NCBI RefSeq assembly: GCF_044891285.1
Contig: NZ_JAUIYO010000008.1
Span: forward strand, 59,914 to 123,913
Length of the DNA stretch: 64,000 nt
Source: Pseudobacillus lumedeiriae
GTDB taxonomy: Bacteria > Bacillota > Bacilli > Bacillales > Domibacillaceae
Direction of reading: 5' to 3'
Position 1 is the first letter of the stretch, and each line of letters opens with the position of its first letter. This document shows positions 50,547 to 59,406 of this stretch, piece after piece. The notes under the pieces were generated by a model that saw only the letters and a list, made by a program, of their open reading frames with translations, searched no databases and had not been told where the DNA came from. The position numbers and the translations under genes are program-made.

Positions 50547-50900
50547 ATGATACAGGGTATTGGAATGGATATTGTTGAAATCGATAGAATCCGAAGGCTA
50601 ATCGAAAGGCAGCCAAAGTTTATTCAACGGATTTTAACGGAAAAAGAACAGCGTGTGTTTAACAGCAGAAGCGGCCGGCGGCAATATGAATATGCAGCTG
50701 GTCGTTTTGCGGCAAAAGAAGCGTTTGCCAAAGCGATTGGAAGCGGAATTGGCGAGAAACTTTCTTTTCAGGATATTGAAACGGCTTCGGATGAACAAGG
50801 AAAGCCTTACATTCAGTCTCCTTTTTCTGTAGGTGTACATTTATCTATTACCCACAGCAAGGAATATGCGGCTGCTCAAGTCGTGATTGAAAATAAATAA
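50547..50900 (+). CDS. acpS: Holo-[acyl-carrier-protein] synthase
   Basis: A 117-residue trimeric phosphopantetheinyl transferase that activates acyl carrier protein using coenzyme A. Signature residues: GIGMDIVEIDRI (metal-binding Asp) and FAAKEAFAKAIG (Glu and Lys of the active site), then HLSITHSKEYAAA. The length is typical. Its ATG follows AGGGTGAAAAG. The order acpS-ydcC-alr is conserved in Bacillus. Confidence 0.95.
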   Translation: MIQGIGMDIVEIDRIRRLIERQPKFIQRILTEKEQRVFNSRSGRRQYEYAAGRFAAKEAFAKAIGSGIGEKLSFQDIETASDEQGKPYIQSPFSVGVHLSITHSKEYAAAQVVIENK

Positions 50901-50979
50901 AACACAACTCTCCCTTTTGGACAATCATATTTTGAGAGGTTGTCTCATATATTTTTAATGCGAAAGGGGTTGTGGTGAA

Positions 50980-51996
50980 ATGACGAAAAAAAGGTTAGTC
51001 TGGCTCGTGTGCCTGGTTGCTTTATTTATTCTTTCTGCCTGCGGAGCAAAATCTAAAGAGGATGTGGCAAAAGATTTAAGCCAGAAAGCAGAGGAGATGA
51101 AAGGATATAAAGCAACCGCTGAAATGACGCTGCAGACGGGGGAGGAGAAGCAGGCATATCAAGTAGAGGTATGGAATAAAGAAAACAATTTTTATCGTGT
51201 AGCGCTGTCCACTGCTAAACAGGATCAAAGTCAGATGATTTTGAAAAATTCATCAGGTGTGTATGTCTTGACGCCATCTTTGAACAAAAGCTTTAAATTT
51301 CAAAGTGATTGGCCGAAAAACAGCAGTCAGGCTTATTTGTTTGAATCGCTCGTAAAGGACATCCAAAGCGATCAAGAGGCCTCGTTTAAGGAAACAGATA
51401 AACACTATGTATTTGAAACAAAGACAAGATATCCAAATAGCCACATGCTTCCTCTTCAAGAAATCACTTTTAACAAACGTGACTTGGCACCCGTTTCGGT
51501 GAAAGTGATGGATCCGGATCGTAAACCAGTGTTAACTGTGAAATTCACAAAAGTAAACTTTAAAGCAAGCTTTGAGAAATCGTCTTTTGATGTAAAAAAG
51601 AACATGACAGGAGCTCAACTGGAAATGCCGGTCGTTGCCCAGGAGCAAGAGAAGGAATTTACTGTTTTTTATCCGGAGGAAAACATTCTTGGCAGCCAGC
51701 TGCTTGATGAAAATGAAATGTTAACAGAAGCGGGGAAACGTGTTGTCCTCACATATGGCGGAGATAAAACGTTTACGATTATCCAGGAAAAATCAAAAGT
51801 GCTGCCGGCTGCTTCTATGGAGACAGCGAGTATGAGCGGTGATATGGCTGATCTTGGTTTTGCTTTTGGAGAGGTAACAGACCAGTCACTTTCCTGGTCT
51901 TATAAAGGTGTTGATTATATGATTGCCTCTAAGGATTTAAGTGAAGCAGAGATGATTGAGGTTGCACGTTCTATGCAAGCGGAAATGGAAAAATAA
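50980..51996 (+). CDS. ydcC: LolA-like lipoprotein (YdcC family)
   Basis: A 338-residue secreted lipoprotein: lipobox LSAC near residue 21, then a LolA/LolB-like beta domain (about 40-210) with stretches such as KATAEMTLQTGEE and the C-terminal half typical of the sporulation-associated YdcC protein. In Bacillus it is produced in the mother cell and attached to the membrane; its precise job is unknown. It lies 79 nt after acpS and before alr as in B. subtilis. Confidence 0.88.
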   Translation: MTKKRLVWLVCLVALFILSACGAKSKEDVAKDLSQKAEEMKGYKATAEMTLQTGEEKQAYQVEVWNKENNFYRVALSTAKQDQSQMILKNSSGVYVLTPSLNKSFKFQSDWPKNSSQAYLFESLVKDIQSDQEASFKETDKHYVFETKTRYPNSHMLPLQEITFNKRDLAPVSVKVMDPDRKPVLTVKFTKVNFKASFEKSSFDVKKNMTGAQLEMPVVAQEQEKEFTVFYPEENILGSQLLDENEMLTEAGKRVVLTYGGDKTFTIIQEKSKVLPAASMETASMSGDMADLGFAFGEVTDQSLSWSYKGVDYMIASKDLSEAEMIEVARSMQAEMEK

Positions 51997-52167
51997 ATAA
52001 CGTGAAGTCTTATTGGATGACACAATAGACTAACAGCATTGCGGGAACGGGAGGTTGACGTTCCTTTTTTCTTTGTTGACATGTTTTGTAATATATTTAA
52101 AAATAAAATGGGTAGGAAAGTAATTCGTAAAGCTGCATGTATACAAACAAGAAAGAAGGGGCATACG

Positions 52168-53328
52168 TTGGAAGCAGAAACGAAATTTTACCGCGATACA
52201 TGGGCAGAAATTAACCTTGATCATATTGCGTATAATGTGAAGGAGACATTGAGCTTGCTTCCTCAAGGGAAAAAGTTATTTGCTGTAGTGAAGGCGAATG
52301 CCTATGGACATGGTGATATACAAGTTGCCAAAACAGCTATAGAGGCAGGTGCCCATGGTTTAGCGGTCGCATTTTTTGATGAAGCGCTCTCTTTGAAAAA
52401 GGCTCAATTGAATGTGCCAGTGCTTGTGCTGGGAGCGAGCAGGCCTACTATAGCGAAGCCGGCTGCCGAACAGCGGGTTTCGTTAACTGTCTTTCAAATG
52501 GAGTGGCTCCAAGAGGCGGAGAAACAGCTGGAAGAAGGGCAAGTACTTCGTGTGCATATTAAGTGTGATACAGGCATGGGACGGATCGGTGTAAAAACAG
52601 TGGAAGAGTTCACGGCTCTTGCTTCATTTATAAATCAATCGCCAAAATTGTTTTTAGAAGGCGTATTTACACATTTTGCTTCAGCGGATGAACAGCATAC
52701 AGATTATTTTGAAAAACAGTACGATGCGTTTAAGAAAATGGTGCATGCACTTGATAAAACACCTCCCTTTATCCATTGTGCTAATAGTGCGGCGTTCCTT
52801 CGTTTTAAAAAAACACATTTTGATGCTGTGCGTCTCGGTATTGCTATGTATGGGCTTTCACCATCTAAGGAAGTGAAAAATAACCTTCCATTTTCGTTGA
52901 GACCGGCTTTTTCTCTCCATACGAAAATTGTTCATGTAAAGAAAATGAAAAAAGGTGAAAAGATCAGTTATGGCTCCACTTACGAAGCGCAGGGAGAAGA
53001 GTGGATTGCGACACTGCCGATCGGTTACGCAGACGGATGGATGCGTAAGCTGCAAGGTCAAGAGGTGCTGGCAGGCGGCAGGAGGGCCTCGATTGTGGGC
53101 AGAGTTTGTATGGATCAGTGTATGATTCGCCTGCCGGAAGAAATGCCAGTCGGCACAGAAGTAACGCTTATTGGAAAACAAGGCAAAGAAGAAATTACCA
53201 TGGATGACATTGCCGATAAGATGGAAACAATTAATTATGAAGTTTCCTGTATGATTGCGGCACGTGTGCCGAGGGTTTACAAGCGTCACGGAAAAATTGT
53301 TGAGGAAGTAAATGCACTCATTGATTAA
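52168..53328 (+). CDS. alr: Alanine racemase
   Basis: A 386-residue PLP enzyme interconverting L- and D-alanine for cell-wall synthesis. The PLP lysine is in AVVKANAYGHG, the catalytic tyrosine of the second half-site in KISYGSTYEA, and conserved RLGIAMYGLSP and GRVCMDQCMI are visible. The start is taken at TTG 52168, six bases after AAAGAAGGGG, giving a length close to B. subtilis Alr (389); an upstream in-frame start at 52039 would add a 43-residue tail unlike the family. Confidence 0.94.
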   Translation: MEAETKFYRDTWAEINLDHIAYNVKETLSLLPQGKKLFAVVKANAYGHGDIQVAKTAIEAGAHGLAVAFFDEALSLKKAQLNVPVLVLGASRPTIAKPAAEQRVSLTVFQMEWLQEAEKQLEEGQVLRVHIKCDTGMGRIGVKTVEEFTALASFINQSPKLFLEGVFTHFASADEQHTDYFEKQYDAFKKMVHALDKTPPFIHCANSAAFLRFKKTHFDAVRLGIAMYGLSPSKEVKNNLPFSLRPAFSLHTKIVHVKKMKKGEKISYGSTYEAQGEEWIATLPIGYADGWMRKLQGQEVLAGGRRASIVGRVCMDQCMIRLPEEMPVGTEVTLIGKQGKEEITMDDIADKMETINYEVSCMIAARVPRVYKRHGKIVEEVNALID

Positions 53329-53395
53329 AAAAAGAAGAATGCTCTTTTTATTTAATTTTTGGCTATGTTAATAATCATTGTTGATTTTGCTCCTT

Positions 53396-53467
53396 TGTTG
53401 ATTAGAGCGGAAGGCGTGAGACTGTCGGACCGCACGCGGCGGAAATCAACAGGCACGTTTAACAAAG
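53396..53467. repeat. Dispersed repeat copy
   Basis: TGTTGATTAGAGCGGAAGGC...GCGGAAATCAACAGGCACG then TTTAACAAAG, a short version of the 7516 repeat; an extra TGTTGATTTTGC precedes it. Confidence 0.75.
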
Positions 53468-53615
53468 TGAATTTTTTAGTAAATGTATGCTTGCTTCTTA
53501 TTCCTCCAGGACAATAGGCAAGAATTCTGAATTCGCCTTCCCTTGTATAGGAAAAGATGGTATGATGTAAAGGATAATTAACGAGACGGTGTAGTGATTG
53601 GTGGAGGTGTAGTGC

Positions 53616-53897
53616 GTGTCTGAATCAAGCGCAACAACAGAGGTATTAATTCGTTTACCGCAACAATTTGTGAAAGAGTTAGACGGGTATGCTGAACTTG
53701 AGAAGATTAACCGCAGTGAGTTCATCTACAGAGCAACCAAAATGTATCTTCGAGAAAGAAAAAAGCGTCAAATCAGGGAATCCATGCGTCGTGGGTACAT
53801 GGAAATGGCTAAGATCAACTTAGCTATCGCTTCGGAAGCCATGCAAGCTGAGTATGAGGCTGGCAACACTGTGGAACGTTTAGTAAGTGGAGGATAA
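53616..53897 (+). CDS. ndoAI: Antitoxin MazE/EndoAI
   Basis: A 93-residue ribbon-helix-helix protein (TTEVLIRLPQQFVKELDGYAE, NRSEFIYRATKMYLRERKK) with an acidic C-terminal tail that would wrap the toxin. It neutralises the endoribonuclease encoded 5 nt downstream and represses the operon. GTG start after GGAGGTG. The position between alr and rsbR is as in B. subtilis (ydcD). Confidence 0.94.
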   Translation: MSESSATTEVLIRLPQQFVKELDGYAELEKINRSEFIYRATKMYLRERKKRQIRESMRRGYMEMAKINLAIASEAMQAEYEAGNTVERLVSGG

Positions 53898-53902
53898 TCC
53901 GT

Positions 53903-54253
53903 GTGATAGTTAAGCGTGGTGACGTATATTTTGCAGACCTGTCCCCTGTGGTTGGCTCCGAGCAAGGTGGTGTACGGCCTGTGCTAGTAGTTCAGAACGA
54001 CATAGGGAATCGGTTCAGTCCCACTATTATTGTTGCTGCTATAACAGCGCAAATTCAAAAAGCTAAGTTGCCTACACATGTGGAAATTGATGCAAAGCGT
54101 TACGGCTTTGAACGTGATTCCGTTATCTTACTTGAACAAATCCGGACAATTGATAAACAGCGTTTAACGGATAAAATTACTCAGCTTGATGAGGGAATGA
54201 TGGAAAAAGTGGACGAAGCCTTGCAAATCAGCTTAGGTCTTATTCAGTTTTAA
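53903..54253 (+). CDS. ndoA: Endoribonuclease toxin MazF/EndoA
   Basis: A 116-residue PemK/MazF-family ribonuclease; B. subtilis EndoA (116) cleaves RNA at UACAU. The N-terminus has MIVKRGDVYFADLSPVVGSEQGG (the loop that contacts RNA), followed by RPVLVVQNDIGN, and VILLEQIRTIDKQRL holds the catalytic region. GTG start with GGAGGAT just upstream, coupled to the antitoxin gene. Confidence 0.95.
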   Translation: MIVKRGDVYFADLSPVVGSEQGGVRPVLVVQNDIGNRFSPTIIVAAITAQIQKAKLPTHVEIDAKRYGFERDSVILLEQIRTIDKQRLTDKITQLDEGMMEKVDEALQISLGLIQF

Positions 54254-54254
54254 A

Positions 54255-54297
54255 TGGACGCTCGCTAGGATACTAGCTGAGCGTCTTATTTTTTTAC
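54255..54297 (+). terminator. Terminator after mazEF
   Basis: GACGCTC and GAGCGTC arms with a T-rich tail (TTATTTTTTT). Confidence 0.8.
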
Positions 54298-54482
54298 CGG
54301 GAAAAAAGTATCCCCTTTCCTTAGTCGCATTTTCCCGATAGAAAGGGGCCTTTGCTTTTTAATTATTGGCATACACATTATAATGTTAAGAAGTGATTAT
54401 AAATATAGGGTACGTAAAAAGTGAAAAATCAATATTTATTGAAGAGGTTATGTTACTGACTAGTGTTAAATTTCTCCGTCGT

Positions 54483-54521
54483 AGATTGGAGCGGAAATTA
54501 ATAGGGGAGTTTAACCAAGCC
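54483..54521. repeat. Degenerate dispersed repeat copy
   Basis: AGATTGGAGCGGAAATTAATAG then GGGAGTTTAACCAAGCC, same internally deleted form as at 18362. The rest of the 297-nt gap before rsbR has an AT-rich stretch with a TATAAT near 54380. Confidence 0.6.
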
Positions 54522-54550
54522 ATTGAAAAAGAAGAATTGGAGTTGTTTGT

Positions 54551-55378
54551 ATGCGGAATTTAATCTTTAACTATGTAGAAACCCATAGAAGTGAAATAGT
54601 AAACAAGTGGATCAGTCAAATGAAGAGGGATACGGATGAACGTGTCGTTCAAACGATGTCTGAACAAATGTTTCTGGAGACGAGTAAGGAGTTTATCGAG
54701 CTGCTTATTTCTAGCTTTACGAAGACTGAGGGGGAATTTCAGTTAAAATTGACGGAATTTGCCGAGAAGATTGTCAGGTTAGGCTGGTCTTTAACTTTTG
54801 TCACGATCGGGCTGCATACATTTGGGCACATTATCGCAGAAACAATGCAGCAGGATGAAGTAGTAGGACAGGCTAACTTTATCGAGTTTTCTACGGAATT
54901 TGACCGCTGGATGTTCCCGTTATATAACACGATTATTGATACGTATGCGAACACTTGGGAGCGCACAGTTTCCTTGCAAAAAATCGCTTTACAAGAGTTA
55001 TCAGCACCGCTTATTCCAGTCTTCGAAAAAATTTCAGTAATGCCCCTTGTGGGAAACATCGATACAGAGCGGGCGAAATTGATTATGGAGAATTTACTGA
55101 ACGGTGTGGTCAGTCACCGTGCTGAAGTCGTATTAATTGATATTACGGGTGTTCCGGTTGTAGATACAATGGTAGCTCATCATATTATCCAGGCAGCCGA
55201 TGCTGTTCGGCTTGTCGGCGCACAATGCATGATTGTCGGCATCCGTCCGGAAATCGCGCAGACAATTGTTACATTAGGCATTAACCTTGAACAAGTTGTC
55301 ACGACCAGCACGTTAAAAAAGGGAATTGAAAAGGCACTTGAAATGACAAAAAGAAAAATCATCGAGGTGGAACAATAA
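54551..55378 (+). CDS. rsbRA: Stressosome protein RsbR
   Basis: A 275-residue stressosome component: N-terminal non-haem globin-like sensor domain (about 1-135) and C-terminal STAS domain (about 145-270; VLIDITGVPVVDTMVAHHI). With RsbS it forms a large complex that holds RsbT until environmental stress leads to phosphorylation of conserved threonines in the STAS domain. The length equals B. subtilis RsbRA (274). First gene of the eight-gene SigB operon, 2 nt from rsbS. Confidence 0.95.
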   Translation: MRNLIFNYVETHRSEIVNKWISQMKRDTDERVVQTMSEQMFLETSKEFIELLISSFTKTEGEFQLKLTEFAEKIVRLGWSLTFVTIGLHTFGHIIAETMQQDEVVGQANFIEFSTEFDRWMFPLYNTIIDTYANTWERTVSLQKIALQELSAPLIPVFEKISVMPLVGNIDTERAKLIMENLLNGVVSHRAEVVLIDITGVPVVDTMVAHHIIQAADAVRLVGAQCMIVGIRPEIAQTIVTLGINLEQVVTTSTLKKGIEKALEMTKRKIIEVEQ

Positions 55379-55380
55379 TC

Positions 55381-55737
55381 ATGAGAATACCAATTTTAAA
55401 ACTTCGTGATTGTTTGTTAGTTTCTATTCAATGGGAATTGGACGACCAAACGGCTCTTCAATTTCAAGAGGACTTGCTGCACAAAATCCATAAAACGAGC
55501 GCCAGAGGCGTTGTTATTGATCTAACCTCTATTGATTTCATTGATTCTTTTATCGCCAAAGTTTTAGGTGATGTGATCAATATGTCCAAACTAATGGGAG
55601 CGAAAGTAGTAATTACAGGAATTCAGCCAGCCGTTGCGATTACTTTGATTGAATTGGGGATACGTCTCGAAGAAGTCTTGACAGCTCTTGATTTAGAAAA
55701 AGGTTTGGAGAAACTTCAACGGGAACTGGAGGACTAA
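55381..55737 (+). CDS. rsbS: Stressosome antagonist RsbS
   Basis: A 118-residue single STAS-domain protein. The serine phosphorylated by RsbT is Ser56 in IDFIDSFIAK. It forms the stressosome core with RsbR and sequesters RsbT. Its neighbours on both sides are within 3 nt. Confidence 0.95.
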   Translation: MRIPILKLRDCLLVSIQWELDDQTALQFQEDLLHKIHKTSARGVVIDLTSIDFIDSFIAKVLGDVINMSKLMGAKVVITGIQPAVAITLIELGIRLEEVLTALDLEKGLEKLQRELED

Positions 55738-55740
55738 TCT

Positions 55741-56136
55741 ATGGATTCTTGTGTCAAAATTATCAGTGAATGGGACATCGTAGCGGCTAGGCAGCTTGGC
55801 AGGAATGTTGCCAAAGACCTTGGTTTTGGCACGGTTGACCAGGCCCGTATTACGACGGCCATCAGTGAGCTGGCGCGTAATATTTACCTTTACGCCTCTC
55901 AGGGACAAGTTTGTATAGAAAAGATAGAGGCTGTCGGAAAAACCGGATTGATTATCATTTCGGAAGACCAAGGCCCCGGAATTCAGGATATTCGTAAAGT
56001 GATGGAAGACGGTTTTTCTACCTCCAATGGACTAGGGGCCGGCCTGCCTGGGGTGAAGCGCCTCGTAGATGAATTTACGATTGAATCAAATCCCGGGGAG
56101 GGTACACTCGTCAAAGCAATCAAATGGCTGCGGTAA
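55741..56136 (+). CDS. rsbT: Serine/threonine kinase RsbT
   Basis: A 131-residue GHKL-type kinase (N box ISELARNIYLYA, G boxes EDQGPGI and GLGAGLPGVKRLVDEF). It phosphorylates RsbR and RsbS under stress, is released, and then activates the phosphatase RsbU by direct binding. 3 nt after rsbS. Confidence 0.95.
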   Translation: MDSCVKIISEWDIVAARQLGRNVAKDLGFGTVDQARITTAISELARNIYLYASQGQVCIEKIEAVGKTGLIIISEDQGPGIQDIRKVMEDGFSTSNGLGAGLPGVKRLVDEFTIESNPGEGTLVKAIKWLR

Positions 56137-56147
56137 GGAGGACAAGT

Positions 56148-57158
56148 ATGGGATTTAGGGACGTCATGCATGAAAAGTATAAAGAAATTCTTGGGAGTTA
56201 CATAAAAGATCAAAATGAACAAGCTTTATACCTTAGTCAGAAATTCAGCAGAAAATCCATAGAACATAATATTTCTCCCGAAGAGATTATTAGCCTTCAT
56301 AAAACAGCTTTATTAGATCTCGACACTGAAATGACTGAAGCGATCCTGCCTTCTTTTGATATTTTGCTTGAAGTGATGATGGCGTATGGCCTTGCCTATC
56401 GTGAGCATCAGAGTCTGCGAACCATTCAGCAGGAGCTGAAAAGTGAAATTGAAGTAGCAGCTAATATGCAGCAAACCCTTCTTGGTACACAAATTCCTGA
56501 TGTTGATTGTCTGGATATTGGGGCTATTAGTGTACCAGCTAAACAAATGAGCGGGGATTATTATCATTTTGTTCAGGATGAGCAAGGAGCAGTCAGTGTC
56601 GCTATTGCTGATATCATCGGTAAAGGAATTCCAGCGGCGTTATGTATGTCTATGATTAAGTATTCGATGGACAGCCTGCCAGAGGGCCGTCACCAGCCAA
56701 GTGATATATTAGAAAGTTTAAATAGGGTAGTAGAGCAAAATGTGGACGCAACGATGTTTATTACGATGTTCTACGGTATGTACAATACGTTGAATCATGT
56801 ATTCTATTATTCTTCGGCAGGTCATGAACCGGGTTTCTTTTATCATCATAAAACGAAAGAAATAGAAGAGCTGCATGCTAAAGGATTATTGCTTGGTGTA
56901 GATAAAAAAGCAAAATATCGTCAGTTTGAAAAGAAGGTAGAAGTAGGGGATGTGATCCTGCTTATGTCTGATGGTGTAACAGAGTGCCGGACAGACGAAG
57001 GCTTTATTGAAGCAGATACGTTAATCAAATACATTAAAAAACACCTTCATTTAGAAGCGCAGGAGATTGCTAATAAACTTTATAAAGAACTTGAGTTTTT
57101 GCAGGATTTTCAATTGAGGGATGATTTTACCTTAATTATTTTAAAAAGAATAAGATAA
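56148..57158 (+). CDS. rsbU: PP2C-type phosphatase RsbU
   Basis: A 336-residue phosphatase: N-terminal four-helix RsbT-binding domain (about 1-85), a linker helix, and a C-terminal PPM/SpoIIE phosphatase domain (AKQMSGDYYHF and ADIIGKGIPAAL with metal-binding aspartates, LMSDGVTE). It dephosphorylates RsbV-P to start the general stress response. The start ATG 56148 follows AAGGAGG; the upstream in-frame codon at 56124 overlaps rsbT. Length matches B. subtilis (335). Confidence 0.95.
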   Translation: MGFRDVMHEKYKEILGSYIKDQNEQALYLSQKFSRKSIEHNISPEEIISLHKTALLDLDTEMTEAILPSFDILLEVMMAYGLAYREHQSLRTIQQELKSEIEVAANMQQTLLGTQIPDVDCLDIGAISVPAKQMSGDYYHFVQDEQGAVSVAIADIIGKGIPAALCMSMIKYSMDSLPEGRHQPSDILESLNRVVEQNVDATMFITMFYGMYNTLNHVFYYSSAGHEPGFFYHHKTKEIEELHAKGLLLGVDKKAKYRQFEKKVEVGDVILLMSDGVTECRTDEGFIEADTLIKYIKKHLHLEAQEIANKLYKELEFLQDFQLRDDFTLIILKRIR

Positions 57159-57164
57159 TATGAC

Positions 57165-57189
57165 GTTTACCTTCTCTTTGACAGGGTAT
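57165..57189 (+). promoter_or_regulatory. SigB promoter in front of rsbV
   Basis: GTTTAC (57165-57170) and GGGTAT (57184-57189) with a 13-nt spacer match the SigB consensus (GTTT-N12-15-GGGTAT). It would give the autocatalytic rsbV-rsbW-sigB-rsbX transcript known from B. subtilis, starting near 57198. Confidence 0.85.
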
Positions 57190-57231
57190 ATTTTAAAAAC
57201 AACGGAGCAATAAAGAAAAGGCGGGGGTTAA

Positions 57232-57561
57232 ATGAATATTAAAATTGATGTAAAAGAAACGGAACAGCGTACGAATATAGAGATTTCTGGGGAGATCGAT
57301 GCCTATACCGCACCGAAGCTTCGCGAAACCATTTTTCCATATACTGAGAAAGAAAATGCACAAATAGTAGTGGATCTGTCTGGAGTATCTTATATGGATA
57401 GTACAGGTTTAGGTGTATTTGTGGGGCTTTTCAAAGGCTTAAACGCTAACGACGGTAATCTTCAATTGATCGGCTTGTCTGAACGATTAAGAAGATTGTT
57501 TGATATTACAGGACTGGCAGACATTATGAATATTAATTCCGAAGTAGAAGGTGGCGTTTGA
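57232..57561 (+). CDS. rsbV: Anti-anti-sigma factor RsbV
   Basis: A 109-residue STAS protein; the regulatory serine is Ser57 in VSYMDSTGLGVF. Unphosphorylated RsbV binds the anti-sigma factor RsbW and frees SigB. It is phosphorylated by RsbW and dephosphorylated by RsbU. First gene after the SigB promoter. Confidence 0.96.
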   Translation: MNIKIDVKETEQRTNIEISGEIDAYTAPKLRETIFPYTEKENAQIVVDLSGVSYMDSTGLGVFVGLFKGLNANDGNLQLIGLSERLRRLFDITGLADIMNINSEVEGGV

Positions 57562-58031
57562 TGATGGATGCGTTTGATTACATCGAAATGAAAATCCCTG
57601 CTAAACCGGAATTCGTGGGGGTTATTCGATTGACGCTCTCAGGAATTGCAAGCAGAATGGGTTTTACATATGATGCAATTGAAGATTTGAAGATAGCTAC
57701 TAGTGAAGCAATTACTAATGCGGTTCAGCACGCTTATAATGGCGGTGAAACTGGAGAAGTAATTGTCGGCTTTGCTTTGTATGATAAGTGTTTGGAAGTA
57801 ATGGTTTCTGATGAGGGAAAAAGCTTTAACTTCCATGAAACGAAAAAAGCGCTGGGACCTTATAAAGAGCATTCTGTTGAGTTTCTTCGCGAAGGAGGCT
57901 TAGGGCTATTTCTCATTGAAACGTTAATGGACGAGGTGAAAATTCATCAAAACGAGGGTGTTACTTTGTTTATGACAAAGTACCTTGAAGGAGAGCAGGT
58001 GGAGAGGGATGCAGAAACCATCTCAACCTAA
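57561..58031 (+). CDS. rsbW: Anti-sigma-B factor/serine kinase RsbW
   Basis: A 156-residue GHKL kinase (TSEAITNAVQHAY N box, VSDEGKSF, GGLGLFLIETLMDEV). It binds SigB or phosphorylates RsbV. The start is ATG 57561, overlapping the rsbV stop (TGATG) and six bases after GAAGGTGG. Its 3' end overlaps sigB by 23 nt. Confidence 0.95.
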   Translation: MMDAFDYIEMKIPAKPEFVGVIRLTLSGIASRMGFTYDAIEDLKIATSEAITNAVQHAYNGGETGEVIVGFALYDKCLEVMVSDEGKSFNFHETKKALGPYKEHSVEFLREGGLGLFLIETLMDEVKIHQNEGVTLFMTKYLEGEQVERDAETIST

Positions 58032-58803
58032 CGAGGACATGAAACATCAAACCGTTGAGTGGATTAAGGCATATCAGACAGAGAATGATCAAGAAGCTCA
58101 AGAGAATATAGTAAAGTATTATCGGGGATTAGTCGAATCCATCGCCCGCAAGTATTCAAAAGGAAGATCTTATCATGAGGACATCGCCCAGGTAGGGATG
58201 ATGGGTCTTCTTGGGGCAATCAGAAGGTACGATGACTCCTATGGCAAAAGCTTTGAAGCGTTTGCCATTCCGACGATTGTTGGTGAGATAAAAAGGTTTT
58301 TGCGTGATAAAACGTGGAGTGTACACGTTCCAAGGCGGATTAAAGAAATCGGGCCAAAGATTAAAGCGACAGTAGAGGAATTGACTACGAGTCTGCAGCG
58401 GTCGCCCACAGTAGATGAAATTGCGCGTTGTTTAGATATTTCTGAGGAAGAAGTACTAGAAGCGATGGAAATGAGCAAAAGTTACCAAGCCTTGTCTATG
58501 GATCACTCAATCGAAGCAGATTCTGACGGCAGCACAGTGACGCTTCTTGATATTATCGGTCAGAAAGAACAAGGTTATGAAAAGGTAGATCAACGACTTA
58601 TGCTTGAAAAAGCACTTCATGTATTGTCCGATCGCGAGCGGCAAATTATCCAGTATACGTATTTAGAAAACATGAGCCAAAAGGATGCTGGTGATAAGTT
58701 GAATATTTCTCAAATGCACGTATCCCGTCTGCAAAGAAGAGCGATTAAAAGGCTAAAAGAAGCCATTGACGCGGAAGCAGTCACATCGGAGCGGCCGGTT
58801 TAA
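58009..58803 (+). CDS. sigB: General stress sigma factor SigB
   Basis: A 264-residue group 3 sigma-70 factor: region 2 (YYRGLVESIARKYSKGRSYHEDIAQVGMMGL, core binding and -10 recognition), region 3 (IKAT...SPTVDEIARCLDI) and region 4 helix-turn-helix (ENMSQKDAGDKLNISQMHVSRLQRRA). The start is ATG 58009 after GGTGGAGAGG; the in-frame start at 57985 is inside rsbW without its own site. The length is close to B. subtilis SigB (262). Confidence 0.96.
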   Translation: MQKPSQPNEDMKHQTVEWIKAYQTENDQEAQENIVKYYRGLVESIARKYSKGRSYHEDIAQVGMMGLLGAIRRYDDSYGKSFEAFAIPTIVGEIKRFLRDKTWSVHVPRRIKEIGPKIKATVEELTTSLQRSPTVDEIARCLDISEEEVLEAMEMSKSYQALSMDHSIEADSDGSTVTLLDIIGQKEQGYEKVDQRLMLEKALHVLSDRERQIIQYTYLENMSQKDAGDKLNISQMHVSRLQRRAIKRLKEAIDAEAVTSERPV

Positions 58804-59396
58804 TGGGTTATCTTCAAAGTGAACGAGTAGAAATCTGTGCAAATCAATCAGCGAAAAACGGACAGCTATTTTGCGGGGATAGTTATTATGTCCATACGAC
58901 GGATGATTATTTGATCTGTGTATTAGCAGATGGGCTCGGAAGTGGTGAATTCGCTTTTCATTCTTCATCCGCTGTAACGAAGATAGCAGAAGAACATCAT
59001 CACGAATCGGTGGAGCGTTTAATGGATTTGAGCAACCATGCTCTTTACCAAAAGAGGGGAGCAGCCGTTGCCATTTTAAAAGTGTATTTTGATACAAATG
59101 AATTTGAATATAGCTGTGTCGGCAATCTGCGTTTTTATTTGTATACAGACGAGGGGAAGTTAACGTATCCATTGCCGGTTACCGGTTATTTATCGGGCCG
59201 TCCGCAAAAATACCGGACACAGCGCTTTACGTACGAAGCGAACTGCAAGTTTTTGCTTCATTCAGACGGAGTCAATCTTCTTAATGTGAAAACCATGATG
59301 AGAAACCGCTCTATTCAGCAGATCGCCTCCATTCTTGAAGAAGGAACAGCACAGTCTAACGATGATTGTACGTATATTATTGGAAGTCTGTTCTAG
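58803..59396 (+). CDS. rsbX: Phosphatase RsbX
   Basis: A 197-residue PP2C-type phosphatase (FCGDSYYVHTTDDYLICVLADGLGSGEFA, TYIIGSLF). It dephosphorylates RsbS and RsbR to reset the stressosome. The start overlaps the sigB stop (TAATG). Last gene of the operon, followed by a repeat and terminator. Confidence 0.94.
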   Translation: MGYLQSERVEICANQSAKNGQLFCGDSYYVHTTDDYLICVLADGLGSGEFAFHSSSAVTKIAEEHHHESVERLMDLSNHALYQKRGAAVAILKVYFDTNEFEYSCVGNLRFYLYTDEGKLTYPLPVTGYLSGRPQKYRTQRFTYEANCKFLLHSDGVNLLNVKTMMRNRSIQQIASILEEGTAQSNDDCTYIIGSLF

Positions 59397-59406
59397 TAAG
59401 AACGCT

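Noticed and set aside
52858..53289. 143-codon open frame on the minus strand
   Set aside because: Antisense to alr; no initiation signals and no family resemblance.
54366..54382. TTGGCATACACATTATAAT as a sigma-54 promoter for rsbR
   Set aside because: The -12 part reads TTAT, lacking GC; more likely part of a weak sigma-A promoter.
58753..59172. 139-codon open frame on the minus strand
   Set aside because: Antisense to sigB/rsbX, composition of a shadow frame.
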